Source of the DNA: JACKAQ01 sp020634975 [NCBI: Calditrichia bacterium]
GTDB taxonomy: Bacteria > Calditrichota > Calditrichia > RBG-13-44-9
NCBI GenBank assembly: GCA_020634975.1
Contig: JACKAQ010000001.1
Coordinates: 3,224,001 to 3,288,000, forward strand
DNA length: 64,000 bases
Reading direction: 5' to 3'
Below, piece by piece: positions 44,496 to 53,044 of the stretch (its first letter is position 1; every line of letters starts with the position of its first letter). Both the position numbers and the translations under genes were made by a program. The notes below the pieces were generated by a model, which ran no database searches, was not told the DNA's origin, and saw nothing but the letters and a program-made list of their open reading frames with translations.

Positions 44496-45020
44496 ATGAT
44501 ATCTGCTCAATGTTACAACATTGTGGTCAGCTATGTAATCTGGCTTAACATTCTGGATAAGGTGATCTATTTTGCCAAATCCAATAACCCGCTTTTTGTT
44601 TTTTGCGCGTTAGTCGGGTTTGTGGTTGCCGCAATTGTCGGTACCAATTTTTTGATTGTTTTTTTCAAAAAATATATCCACATCTTTCTGTTTATTCCCG
44701 CTGCCTTATTTTTGCCAGCATGTGCATATCTCATTATTAAAAGCAATTCAGGTGGATTTAATTACGCATTTCAATGGCAATTTTTGATTGGTGCTATCAT
44801 CGTTTGCGGACTGTATCTGGTTATTCTGAATGATTCGTTCAAAAATGTGAAACCCGGTGAAAACTCACCCGGCAGAAGCACCATAATTTTGTTTGGCATT
44901 GCCGGTTTGTTTTTATTGCACATCATTATTTTGATGGAAACGAATCAAAGTATGTTTGGATTTTTTGGACAAAAATTGCTAGTGTTTTGGGATATCGCCA
45001 AATTTTACCTCGCCCGCTAA
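44496..45020 (+). CDS. Multi-pass membrane protein of unknown function
   Basis: This 174-residue protein has about five hydrophobic helices. The start could be the ATG at 44496 or the GTG at 44451, and neither has a convincing ribosome-binding site. Hydrophobic segments include LFVFCALVGFVVAAIVGTNF and HIFLFIPAALFLPACAYLII. No motif suggests a function. Composition is AT-rich compared with the flanking metabolic genes. It is the first of three small membrane-protein genes in a row. Confidence 0.55.
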   Translation: MISAQCYNIVVSYVIWLNILDKVIYFAKSNNPLFVFCALVGFVVAAIVGTNFLIVFFKKYIHIFLFIPAALFLPACAYLIIKSNSGGFNYAFQWQFLIGAIIVCGLYLVILNDSFKNVKPGENSPGRSTIILFGIAGLFLLHIIILMETNQSMFGFFGQKLLVFWDIAKFYLAR

Positions 45021-45135
45021 CCGATAATTTCCACATAAAATTTTGAGATTTGTATTCGTTGATGTTTTTCAACAAACGTCGCGGAAATACCTTTAAATTA
45101 ACCGGTGGATTGCATATTAAACCGGAGAGATTGCT

Positions 45136-45630
45136 ATGAAATGCCCCCATTGTGGCACACATTTTTCAGAAACCGGATTTATTTGTCCGGCTTGCCAGCG
45201 TAGTGTTTTAAATAAAAAAAACGGTCAGGAGCACCCGAAACTGCAGCGGGCTGCCAAAACGGAAACACCACGGCAATTATTTCAAAATCTGGTTAATTTT
45301 GTCCATACGCAGGCGGATTTTCAGCCGGAAACTATCGGTGAAATGGTTGAAAACAGCGAGCAACCAGCGGAGCAAAGACAGGCATCCGGCAAGCCTGTCG
45401 CAAGCGATATTTACAGTCCTACGATCCGCCGCATTGCTGAAGTTGACAAAACAGACTCATCTTTTGACAGCACTGTAACAGCCGAATCCAAACCGGCTGA
45501 AGCACCAAAACCCGATCATTCTGAACCAACGAAAACAATAGTCGATTCTGTTATTTTGCGCCGTTTTGCACTGGCAACTGTTGGTGCGGTAATTGTTTTT
45601 GCGGTTTTTATGGTAATATTTCGTTGGTAG
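45136..45630 (+). CDS. Zinc-ribbon protein with C-terminal membrane anchor
   Basis: This 164-residue protein has CCGGAGAG before the ATG. An N-terminal zinc ribbon (CPHCGTHFSETGFICPACQR, four cysteines) is followed by a long polar, low-complexity linker and one C-terminal transmembrane helix (FALATVGAVIVFAVFMVIF). This is a tail-anchored architecture with the metal domain in the cytoplasm. Such proteins are common and mostly uncharacterised. Confidence 0.7.
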   Translation: MKCPHCGTHFSETGFICPACQRSVLNKKNGQEHPKLQRAAKTETPRQLFQNLVNFVHTQADFQPETIGEMVENSEQPAEQRQASGKPVASDIYSPTIRRIAEVDKTDSSFDSTVTAESKPAEAPKPDHSEPTKTIVDSVILRRFALATVGAVIVFAVFMVIFRW

Positions 45631-45886
45631 ATATTGTCGCAATTATTCTGATTCCCGGTCGATATTCCGGTCGATATCGATTAAAAAAACTCACCTGAAT
45701 ACGATTTTTGCGTTGTTAATTTGAATTATTGTTGATAACTTTGTGAAGTTGAATTACAAAAATACGTAACTTCAAATTAAACAAGAACTACGCAAGATTT
45801 ACAAATCCTCGTTTTAAAGTCAACCGCTTTATTGGCTGCTATTCAAATTTTTTAATGTTCAGATACATATTTTTAAGGGTGGTATA

Positions 45887-46111
45887 GTGATTGAGCAAAC
45901 AGTTTCATCCACCAGGGAAGGTATTCTGATCACAGATAAAACTGCTGACAAGGATTTGTCTTCAGTTGTTGAATTGCAAACGGAACACGATGGCGAATTT
46001 TCATTAAATAGCACGATGCTGGCCGGGTTAGTCTGGATTGTGCTGTTGGGAATATCCGTGTTTTTTTGGGGTGGCTTATTGTTTTTTTTAATAAAAAAGC
46101 TGGGGTTATAA
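45887..46111 (+). CDS. Small single-pass membrane protein
   Basis: This 74-residue protein starts with GTG after AAGGGTGG. The first 45 residues are polar and acidic, followed by one long hydrophobic helix (TMLAGLVWIVLLGISVFFWG) and a lysine-containing end. No family is recognised. It lies seven bases before the oxidoreductase gene and is probably co-transcribed with it. The preceding 256-bp gap is AT-rich and shows no gene. Confidence 0.55.
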   Translation: MIEQTVSSTREGILITDKTADKDLSSVVELQTEHDGEFSLNSTMLAGLVWIVLLGISVFFWGGLLFFLIKKLGL

Positions 46112-46118
46112 TCGTTTT

Positions 46119-47129
46119 ATGCGGGCAGTAATCCTCCAAAAAACCGGTAATCCACATTCACTTCACATTTCGGATGCACCGGAACCGAAACCCGGTCCGG
46201 GTCAGGTTTCCGTTAAATTACAATTCTCCGGAATCAATTACGCCGAAATTCTATCCCGGAAGGGGCTTTACGGCTGGGCTGTAAAACGCCCGTATATTTT
46301 GGGGATGGAAGGTTCCGGCATTATCGAGGCCGTTGGTGATGGTGTTAATCCTGCCCGTGTCGGGCAAGCGGTAATGGTTGGCACCCAAAACGGGTGTTAC
46401 GCAGAAAAAATTGTGGTGCCTTCTGTTCAGGCAATTCCGGTAATTTCCGGTTTTGAAATGTCCGAAAACGCCGCTTTTTTAGTCAATTTTATGACGGCTT
46501 GGGTTTCCCTTTTTTCCCTCGCGAAATTGCAACCCGGTGAAAAAGTGTTGATTACTGCGGCCGCAGGCGGTGTCGGCAGTGCAGCGGTTCAGTTGGCTGT
46601 CAAACACGGTTGTGAAGTATATGCGTTGGCCGGGAATGCAGAAAAAATCAAATTTCTGAAATCTTTGGGCGTTACCGGAGCAATCAGCTATCACAATCCG
46701 GGGTGGCAAAACCAGCTTCGCGATGAAAGCAACGGGTTGGATGTCGTGTTGGAAATGGTCGGCGGTGAAGTGTTTCGCCAGGCGTTTTCGATGCTGAACC
46801 CTTTGGGAAGGCTCACAATTGCGGGCTACGCCAGTATGGATTTAAAAAAATGGAACCCTGTTTCTTGGTGGCAAACCTGGCGCGATGCCCCAAAAATCAA
46901 CATTATGAAACTTGCCCACAAATCAAGTGCTGTAATGGCAACACATCTGGGGTATTTGTTGAAAAATCCCGATTTGATGCAACAAACGTTCGCAGATCTC
47001 GAGGCGTTTGTTGTGGCAAACAATATCCGTCCGGTTGTCGGGAAAATTTTTCCGCTGGAAAATGTTGGCGATGCCCATCAATGGATCGAATCGCGAAACA
47101 GTATCGGTAAGGTGTTGCTCAAAATTTGA
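46119..47129 (+). CDS. Quinone oxidoreductase-like MDR family protein (VAT-1-like)
   Basis: This 336-residue medium-chain dehydrogenase/reductase has a GroES-like N-terminal domain (GINYAEILSRKGLYGWAVKR, then LGMEGSGIIEAVGDGV) and a Rossmann domain with the NADPH motif AAAGGVGSAAVQLAVKHG. It lacks the structural zinc cysteines, as in zeta-crystallin/QOR-type members. The insertion MDLKKWNPVSWWQTWRDAPK matches VAT-1/synaptic-vesicle-type homologues. NADPH-dependent reduction of a quinone or enone is likely. No clear ribosome-binding site is visible; translation may be coupled to the small membrane protein upstream. Confidence 0.85.
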   Translation: MRAVILQKTGNPHSLHISDAPEPKPGPGQVSVKLQFSGINYAEILSRKGLYGWAVKRPYILGMEGSGIIEAVGDGVNPARVGQAVMVGTQNGCYAEKIVVPSVQAIPVISGFEMSENAAFLVNFMTAWVSLFSLAKLQPGEKVLITAAAGGVGSAAVQLAVKHGCEVYALAGNAEKIKFLKSLGVTGAISYHNPGWQNQLRDESNGLDVVLEMVGGEVFRQAFSMLNPLGRLTIAGYASMDLKKWNPVSWWQTWRDAPKINIMKLAHKSSAVMATHLGYLLKNPDLMQQTFADLEAFVVANNIRPVVGKIFPLENVGDAHQWIESRNSIGKVLLKI

Positions 47130-47360
47130 GTAAATGATTGTTTCAACATATATTTGCCTTCCTTTTTTTATTCTGCCTCCTATTTTCAATCCTTTACTTT
47201 TTAGCTAAATATAATCCCTTTTTAGTCGAAGTTTATGATTGCAGCCAATGACCGTTTTGGTGTCTGATTTGGTTAAAAAGCCACCGTTGGCATTCAATGC
47301 CGTTCTGGGGTGCTGTATAAAAAATGAAGTTAAAAATCACCAAACAAAATTGTGCAAGAA

Positions 47361-48953
47361 ATGAGCGATCAACGACTATTGAAAAACAAAGATAAGATCA
47401 AAAAAATTATCGAATTAGCTTGTAAGTTCAAGCTGAACGCAAAGCTGGTTTTCGGTGAAATCGAACAGGATACTTATTTATTGAATGTGAGCGAATCCGG
47501 ACGGCTTGCGGTTGTTCACCGGCAAAATGAAGCGATTGATGGCGCATTAACTTCCGGCCAACCTGTCACACTGCGGTTCGACTATGTTGAGAGGGGTTAT
47601 CTGCACATTTTTGCTTTTGAGATAGTTGCACCGGAAAACGATTCCTATAAATATTACGATGCAATCTGGATGAAAATGCCGGAAAGCATGCAGGAACTCA
47701 CTGTGCCGGAGCCTTATCTTTTTGTTTCCGATGAAGAAAAACCGATCATGTTGAATTTTTCTTTGAAAGATCAAAATTTTAAAGAGGAAATTGTCCGGAT
47801 TAGTGTTGACGGTGTGCAGTTTTTTGCCCGCTCGAAAAAACTGGATTCCAAAACGCTGTGGGCCGGCCGGAAACTGGAATCGGTGAAAATCGATTTACCG
47901 GCAGAGCATGTCCATCTCGAAATGCAGCTGAGTAAACGCGAAGGCAGCGGTTGGCTGACCCGGTTTAACAGCCCGGATCGCGATGAGCTGAAAATTATTC
48001 AGGAATACGTTACCCGGAAATTTTTTGAAAGCGCCAAAAAGGAAAAACTGGAATATCTGGTTGATCCGGTGGAGGCGCTGTCAACAAAAGTACGCACCGG
48101 ACCCAACCGAAAAGTGATCATTTACGAAAGAGATGAAGACACCAACCTGGCGTTGAAAGAATTGTTGGAATCCCGAAATTACAAAGTGATGTGCGCTCTC
48201 GCGCCGGAAGAAGCACTGCGCATGTCCCGTGCGGAAAAACCGGGTTTGCTGTTGTTGGATGTATCCTCCCCAAAATCTTCCGGAATGGCAATTTGCCGGG
48301 AATTGAAAGGCAATTTTTACACGAAAAATGTGCCGATTTTATTCATGTCGCAGCATTTCAAACGGACAGATTTACCGGTGATCTCGCAATATGGCGCACG
48401 GGAAATTACCGAAAAGCCGCTGTATTTGCCGGATGTAATCTACCGTGTGGATCTGATTTTGGACCCGGATAACGCCAAAAAACCACCGCGCCGTTCGGCG
48501 ATGGCTGCACATCCGGAAGGCAAATCTGCATCGGATGTGTCCGCACCAAATTTTGAAAAAGTTGCGGCACAAATCGCCAAATCTCCAACTATTTTGCTGG
48601 CAAATCAGGGTGATATTTTCACACCGCCGCGCGTTCGCCAATGGGCAAATGAACACGGATTTGAATTGATAACGGTCGAAGAAATTCAATCGTTTGAGCA
48701 GGAAACACAGCGCTGTAAACCGGTGTTGGCGATCGTAAATTTACAGGATACCAACCAAAAAACAATTGTCGAAAAATGCCAGATGATTCGTTCGGATCTC
48801 CGTTTGGCGGAACTCCCGCTGTTTATTACGGATGCCAGCATGTCACCAAATAGTGTGCGAAGGGCGGATAAAAGCACTTTTTTTATCCAGGCGATTTCCG
48901 AAAAGTTTTTGAGCAAACTGGATGCGCTTGTTACCAAAATTTCACGAAAATAA
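47361..48953 (+). CDS. Signalling protein: YcgR/PilZ-like N-terminus, receiver domain and second receiver-like domain
   Basis: This protein of about 530 residues starts at ATG 47361 or GTG 47352; neither has a strong site. The first 230 residues are beta-rich and resemble YcgR-type N-terminal plus degenerate PilZ domains (AVVHRQNEAIDGALTSGQPV, RISVDGVQFFARSKKLDSKT), without a clear RxxxR cyclic-di-GMP motif. Residues about 250-370 form a receiver domain (IIYERDEDTNLALKELLESR, phosphorylated Asp in LLLLDVSSPKSSG, Lys in ITEKPL). Residues about 405-525 look like a second receiver-like domain without the acidic pocket. No DNA-binding part is present. A role in cyclic-di-GMP or motility signalling is inference. 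Confidence 0.65.
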   Translation: MSDQRLLKNKDKIKKIIELACKFKLNAKLVFGEIEQDTYLLNVSESGRLAVVHRQNEAIDGALTSGQPVTLRFDYVERGYLHIFAFEIVAPENDSYKYYDAIWMKMPESMQELTVPEPYLFVSDEEKPIMLNFSLKDQNFKEEIVRISVDGVQFFARSKKLDSKTLWAGRKLESVKIDLPAEHVHLEMQLSKREGSGWLTRFNSPDRDELKIIQEYVTRKFFESAKKEKLEYLVDPVEALSTKVRTGPNRKVIIYERDEDTNLALKELLESRNYKVMCALAPEEALRMSRAEKPGLLLLDVSSPKSSGMAICRELKGNFYTKNVPILFMSQHFKRTDLPVISQYGAREITEKPLYLPDVIYRVDLILDPDNAKKPPRRSAMAAHPEGKSASDVSAPNFEKVAAQIAKSPTILLANQGDIFTPPRVRQWANEHGFELITVEEIQSFEQETQRCKPVLAIVNLQDTNQKTIVEKCQMIRSDLRLAELPLFITDASMSPNSVRRADKSTFFIQAISEKFLSKLDALVTKISRK

Positions 48954-49142
48954 TCTGCCACATTCGCCGCCAGCCCGGCGGCGTTTTACTTTTTTTATCC
49001 GCAATTTCCCGCTGATAATTTTCCCATCTGTTGATTCAAATAATAAAACTGATTTCCATATCATTTCTGTTTTTGTTTGAAAAATGAACGGTTTAAGCGT
49101 AAACTTCATCTTCAAACATTTATTTTGAGGAGTGAACTGCCG

Positions 49143-49340
49143 ATGAGCACAATTTTACCAAAAGATGAAAAAATACGCCGGGCTGTGCAATGGATCTCCG
49201 ATCACCTCGAAAACAATCCCGCTGAAAAATTAATGGGATTGTTAAATCAGGCCGCATCGCGATTTGATCTGTCGCCGACGGAATCAGATTTTCTACTAAA
49301 ATTTTATAAAGACAGCCGGAAAAATGAACCGAAAGATTAA
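49143..49340 (+). CDS. Small helical protein of unknown function
   Basis: This 65-residue protein has GAGGAG ten bases before its ATG. It is charged and predicted mostly helical (RRAVQWISDHLENNPAEKLM, then DLSPTESDFLLKFYKD). I recognise no family. Its last 17 bases overlap the HAD-hydrolase gene, which indicates translational coupling. Confidence 0.65.
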   Translation: MSTILPKDEKIRRAVQWISDHLENNPAEKLMGLLNQAASRFDLSPTESDFLLKFYKDSRKNEPKD

Positions 49341-49989
49341 TGCAATTATTTTTGATGCAGATGGTTTGATGATAAACACGGAATACGTCGCAATGCTTGC
49401 GTGGCAACAAACCGGCAGAGAATTTGGCTACGATATCCCGCTCGAAGTGCATCAGCAGGTTATCGGGCTGAGTATCGAAGCGTCTGAAAAAGTAATGCTG
49501 CGCATTTTTGGCGATGATTTTCCCTATTACGAATTACGCAAACGACGGCTGGAAATTGCCCGGGCGCATGTTCAGGAAAATGGCATGCCCGTAAAAAAAG
49601 GCGTATTCGAGTTGCTGGATTATCTGGATTCTCTCGGGATTCCCAAAGCTGTCGCCACGTCATCTGACCGGGACGGTGCAAAATACAAGCTGGAAATGGC
49701 GGGTCTTTTCGATCGATTTGGTGCTGTAATTACCAATGATGATGTGCAAAATGGCAAACCGGCTCCGGATATATTTTTGGCGGCAGCGAGATCAATCGCA
49801 GCTAATCCGGCCGAATGTCTGGTGCTCGAAGATTCCGAACCGGGCATTCGCGGCGCGCTGGCAGCGGGCATGTTGCCGGTGATGGTCCCGGATCTCAAAC
49901 CGCCTTCACCTGAAATTACGCAAGTGGTGCATAAAATTTTCCCGACGCTACACGAGGTTTGCGAATGGTTGCAGGAAGTGTGGAAATGA
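49324..49989 (+). CDS. HAD-superfamily hydrolase, beta-phosphoglucomutase-like
   Basis: This 221-residue enzyme has all four HAD motifs: IIFDADGLMINTE (nucleophile Asp11; the usual second-helix Asp-Ser is Asn-Thr here), ATSSDRDGAKYKLE, the Lys in NGKPAPDIFLAAA, and LVLEDSEPGIRGALAAGML. The cap domain inserted after motif I is helical, as in subclass I (beta-PGM/phosphatase) members. It probably dephosphorylates or isomerises a small sugar phosphate. It is coupled to the small gene upstream and lies twelve bases before the M28 peptidase. Confidence 0.85.
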   Translation: MNRKINAIIFDADGLMINTEYVAMLAWQQTGREFGYDIPLEVHQQVIGLSIEASEKVMLRIFGDDFPYYELRKRRLEIARAHVQENGMPVKKGVFELLDYLDSLGIPKAVATSSDRDGAKYKLEMAGLFDRFGAVITNDDVQNGKPAPDIFLAAARSIAANPAECLVLEDSEPGIRGALAAGMLPVMVPDLKPPSPEITQVVHKIFPTLHEVCEWLQEVWK

Positions 49990-50001
49990 CGCGGTTAATC
50001 G

Positions 50002-51018
50002 ATGACTAAATCCCGTAAAAATAAATTGTTAAGCAATCGAAAATTGCCGGAAAACGGAACAACCGGCGGCAATAAATTCAAAATTTTAGCCGGAATAACC
50101 GGAATTGCAATTTTGCTCGTTGCTTTGTTTCTCTGGCAATTTTGGGCAAGTGCTCCGGTATTCGACGGGGAAAATGCGTTTCGGCACATCGAAAAACAGT
50201 GCGCGTTTGGTGCGCGTGTTCCGGGCAGTTCTGCGCATCAGCAGTGTGGCGATTTTTTGGTGGATGAATTCGGGAAATATGCAGATCGCGTGCAGCAACA
50301 ACCGTTCACGCATCGCGATCGGCGGGATACAGCGACAGTTTTTGCCGGACGTAACATTATAGCTTCATTCAACTTACAACCGGAACGCGGCTACCGGATA
50401 ATGCTTGCCGCACATTGGGATTCCCGACCGTTTGCGGATAAAGATCCCGATTCATCTCTGCACAATCAGCCGGTTCCCGGGGCCAACGACGGCGCGTCCG
50501 GTGTTGCGGTGCTGCTGGAAATGGCACGAATTTTAAATACGCATCCACTGGATTTCGGGGTTGATATTGTGTTGTTCGATCTGGAAGATATCGGCGATTA
50601 CGGTGCCGCGCTCGACAGCGATTCGCTGAACGGCTTTTGCCTCGGTTCCCAATATTTTGCGGAAACAATGGATAGCTATCGACCCAAATATGGCGTTTTG
50701 CTGGACATGATCGGCGATGCAGATTTGCGCATTCCCCGCGAAGGCTATTCGCAATCAAACGCCGGAAATGTAATGCAGATGATTTGGCAGGCCGCAAAAG
50801 CAGTAAACGCTACTGCGTTTGTGGATGAAATCGGGGAATCGGTGGTTGATGATCATGTACCGTTTTTGCAGCGCGGCATTCGCGTTGTCGATCTCATCGA
50901 TTTCGATTATCCCTATTGGCACACAACTGCCGATACGCCGGACAAATGCAGTGCCCAAAGTTTGCAGCAAGTTGGCGATGTGTTGGTTCACCTGCTCTAT
51001 CAAATTGAAAATAAATAA
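50002..51018 (+). CDS. Membrane-anchored M28 peptidase / glutaminyl cyclase-like protein
   Basis: This 338-residue protein has an N-terminal helix (about 28-48, ILAGITGIAILLVALFLWQF) that anchors it with the catalytic domain outside the cytoplasm. Zinc ligands and catalytic residues fit the family: His138 in AAHWDSRPFAD, Asp163 in GANDGASGVAVLLE, Glu195 in LFDLEDIGDYG, Asp near 236 in LLDMIGDAD, and His307 in YPYWHTTADTPDK. The pattern is closer to glutaminyl-peptide cyclotransferases than to aminopeptidases. Either pyroglutamate formation on exported proteins or peptide trimming is possible. Confidence 0.83.
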   Translation: MTKSRKNKLLSNRKLPENGTTGGNKFKILAGITGIAILLVALFLWQFWASAPVFDGENAFRHIEKQCAFGARVPGSSAHQQCGDFLVDEFGKYADRVQQQPFTHRDRRDTATVFAGRNIIASFNLQPERGYRIMLAAHWDSRPFADKDPDSSLHNQPVPGANDGASGVAVLLEMARILNTHPLDFGVDIVLFDLEDIGDYGAALDSDSLNGFCLGSQYFAETMDSYRPKYGVLLDMIGDADLRIPREGYSQSNAGNVMQMIWQAAKAVNATAFVDEIGESVVDDHVPFLQRGIRVVDLIDFDYPYWHTTADTPDKCSAQSLQQVGDVLVHLLYQIENK

Positions 51019-51040
51019 GTTAGATACGGAGGATAATGGT

Positions 51041-51745
51041 ATGAATTTACAAAATAAAGTTGTTTTGATCACCGGCGGAAGCCAGGGAATCGGATTGGCA
51101 ACCGCAAAAATGCTCAGTGAAAAAGGCGCAACTGTCGTCATCACTGCGCGAAATGAAGCGAAATTAAAGGAAGCCGCAGCGCAAACCGGGGCAACCGCGA
51201 TCGCTGGCGATGTCGCAAATGAAGCAGACGTGAAACGCATCTATCAAACGATTTCTGAAACCTTCGGGCGGTTGGATGCATTGGTAAATAATGCCGGTTA
51301 CGGCTATTTCGATACGTTGGAAAACATGAACGTCGAATCGTTCAACAAGGTTTTTGCCACCAACGTTACCGGTGCAATGCTGATGGCTCGCGATGCCGTT
51401 CCGTTTTTCAAAAAACAAAATTATGGCAATATTATCAACATCAGCTCCACCGCAGGACTGCGCGGTTTTGCCGGTGGAACAGCCTATTCTGCAACCAAAT
51501 TTGCGCTGAAAGCCATGACAGAGTGCTGGCGGGCGGAGTTGCGGCAACATAATGTCCGGGTTATTTTGATCAATCCGAGCGAGGTGCAAACAGATTTTGT
51601 GGTCAATTCCGGCAGGGAATCGCGCCAGTTCAACCCGACCAAATTATTGGCGGAAGATATTGCCCACACGGTGTGCGGCGCGTTGGAAATGGCGGATCGC
51701 GGATTTATTACGGAGCTGACGGTTTTCGCCACCAATCCGCAGTAA
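51041..51745 (+). CDS. Short-chain dehydrogenase/reductase
   Basis: This 234-residue protein starts at 51041 after GGAGG. Family motifs are complete: cofactor loop ITGGSQGIGLATAKMLSEKG, NNAGYG, the catalytic Ser in INISSTAGLRG, and YSATK with catalytic Tyr and Lys. The sequence resembles 3-oxoacyl-ACP reductase-type and general NADPH-dependent SDRs. The substrate is not readable. It follows the M28 peptidase by 22 bases and may share a transcript with it. Confidence 0.88.
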   Translation: MNLQNKVVLITGGSQGIGLATAKMLSEKGATVVITARNEAKLKEAAAQTGATAIAGDVANEADVKRIYQTISETFGRLDALVNNAGYGYFDTLENMNVESFNKVFATNVTGAMLMARDAVPFFKKQNYGNIINISSTAGLRGFAGGTAYSATKFALKAMTECWRAELRQHNVRVILINPSEVQTDFVVNSGRESRQFNPTKLLAEDIAHTVCGALEMADRGFITELTVFATNPQ

Positions 51746-51835
51746 AATTGGATGTGCAGTCATCTTTCGGGTGAAGTTTGATGGCAACACTCCGATAATG
51801 GAATCGAAAATGTCAAATTGAACAGGAGTTATATA

Positions 51836-52180
51836 ATGAAAAATCGTCGATCAGAAAAACGGCGTCACCTGATTTATTATTTGCAAGTGTTTAACAGCGA
51901 AACCGATCAATTTTTGGGCAATTTGGTGGATATAACGCCGGAGGGATTGATGCTCACCAGCGAACGCCCCATCGAAACCGGAAAAAATTTTAAATTGCGG
52001 ATGAACATCCAATTTTTGGCGCAAAAGGAAATGCATCTCGATTTGAACGCGGAAAGCCGCTGGTCCAGCACGGATGTCAATCCAAATTATTTCGATACCG
52101 GTTTCCGGCTGCAGGATGTCGATTCTGAAACGAAATTGATTATCGATCACCTCATCAAAGAGCTGGGTTTCAACGACTAA
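51836..52180 (+). CDS. PilZ domain protein
   Basis: This 114-residue single-domain protein starts at 51836 with AGGAG upstream. An N-terminal basic motif, RRSEKRRHLIYYLQVF, and the following LVDITPEGLMLTSERPI fit the two-part cyclic-di-GMP site of PilZ domains (RxxxR and D/NxSxxG; the Ser is Thr here). It would act as a cytoplasmic cyclic-di-GMP effector. Its stop is 17 bases before the hydrolase gene. Confidence 0.85.
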   Translation: MKNRRSEKRRHLIYYLQVFNSETDQFLGNLVDITPEGLMLTSERPIETGKNFKLRMNIQFLAQKEMHLDLNAESRWSSTDVNPNYFDTGFRLQDVDSETKLIIDHLIKELGFND

Positions 52181-52197
52181 TCCCGGTAACGCGGAAT

Positions 52198-52854
52198 ATG
52201 AAAGAACACCATCTCCCGGTTCAACGAACCGCCCGATATTTTACGCTCGGCGAAATTACCGACGCGTTACAGGAAATCTGGTTCGTTTGTCACGGATACG
52301 GACAACTTGCCCGCTATTTTTTACGAAATTTTGATCCGATTGCCGATAAATCCCGGTTGATTGTTGCGCCGGAAGCGTTGTCTCGATTTTATTTGCAATC
52401 GACGAACGGAAGAATCGGCGCAACCTGGATGACCCGCGAAGACCGCGAAAATGAAATTGCCGATTATCTCGCCTATCTCAACAACCTATCTGAAGCCATT
52501 TTTGAAAAAATACCCCGGCAAACGGTTCGAATAATTTTGCTGGGATTTTCGCAAGGTGTTGCGACCATTTCGCGATGGCATCATCACGGGCAAGTCAATG
52601 CGGATCGCCTGATTTTGTGGGCCGGATTGATTCCGCCCGAAATTGATCTGCAGATTTCCGGTGAAAAATTTCGCCAAACAGATTTGCATCTCGTGCTCGG
52701 CGATGCTGATCCATACGCGCAGCCGGAAATTATCCGTGAACATCGCAGCCGTCTGGCTGATGGCGATGTAAAATTTACAGCACATTCATTTGCGGGTGGT
52801 CATATTATCGATGGGAAAACGTTGCAGAAAATCGCCGGAACACCAATTCCGTAA
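52198..52854 (+). CDS. Alpha/beta hydrolase, phospholipase/carboxylesterase-like
   Basis: This 218-residue serine hydrolase shows VCHGYGQLARYFLRNF (oxyanion region), the nucleophile Ser in LLGFSQGVATISRW, Asp in VLGDADPYAQPE and His in FAGGHIIDGKTL. The arrangement is that of the carboxylesterase/acyl-protein thioesterase family (PF02230), somewhat shorter than usual. No signal peptide is present. A strong terminator follows. Confidence 0.8.
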   Translation: MKEHHLPVQRTARYFTLGEITDALQEIWFVCHGYGQLARYFLRNFDPIADKSRLIVAPEALSRFYLQSTNGRIGATWMTREDRENEIADYLAYLNNLSEAIFEKIPRQTVRIILLGFSQGVATISRWHHHGQVNADRLILWAGLIPPEIDLQISGEKFRQTDLHLVLGDADPYAQPEIIREHRSRLADGDVKFTAHSFAGGHIIDGKTLQKIAGTPIP

Positions 52855-52879
52855 AATTTCCAAAACCCCTATAAAAAGA

Positions 52880-52930
52880 CAAAGCACGCGGAACATGACT
52901 TTCGAAATGTTCCGCGCGCTTTGTTTTTTT
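52880..52930 (+). terminator. Rho-independent terminator after the hydrolase gene
   Basis: AAAGCACGCGGAACAT and ATGTTCCGCGCGCTTT form a 16-bp stem with one mismatch and a nine-base loop, followed by G and seven T. Confidence 0.93.
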
Positions 52931-53044
52931 CGCATTCCGTGCGCAGCATACCGTGCATCCCTACAAGCGTCCTGAAATAATACAAAAGAATATTATTTTT
53001 ACATGTGATGTGGGCAACATGATTGATATATCAGAAATTTAATA

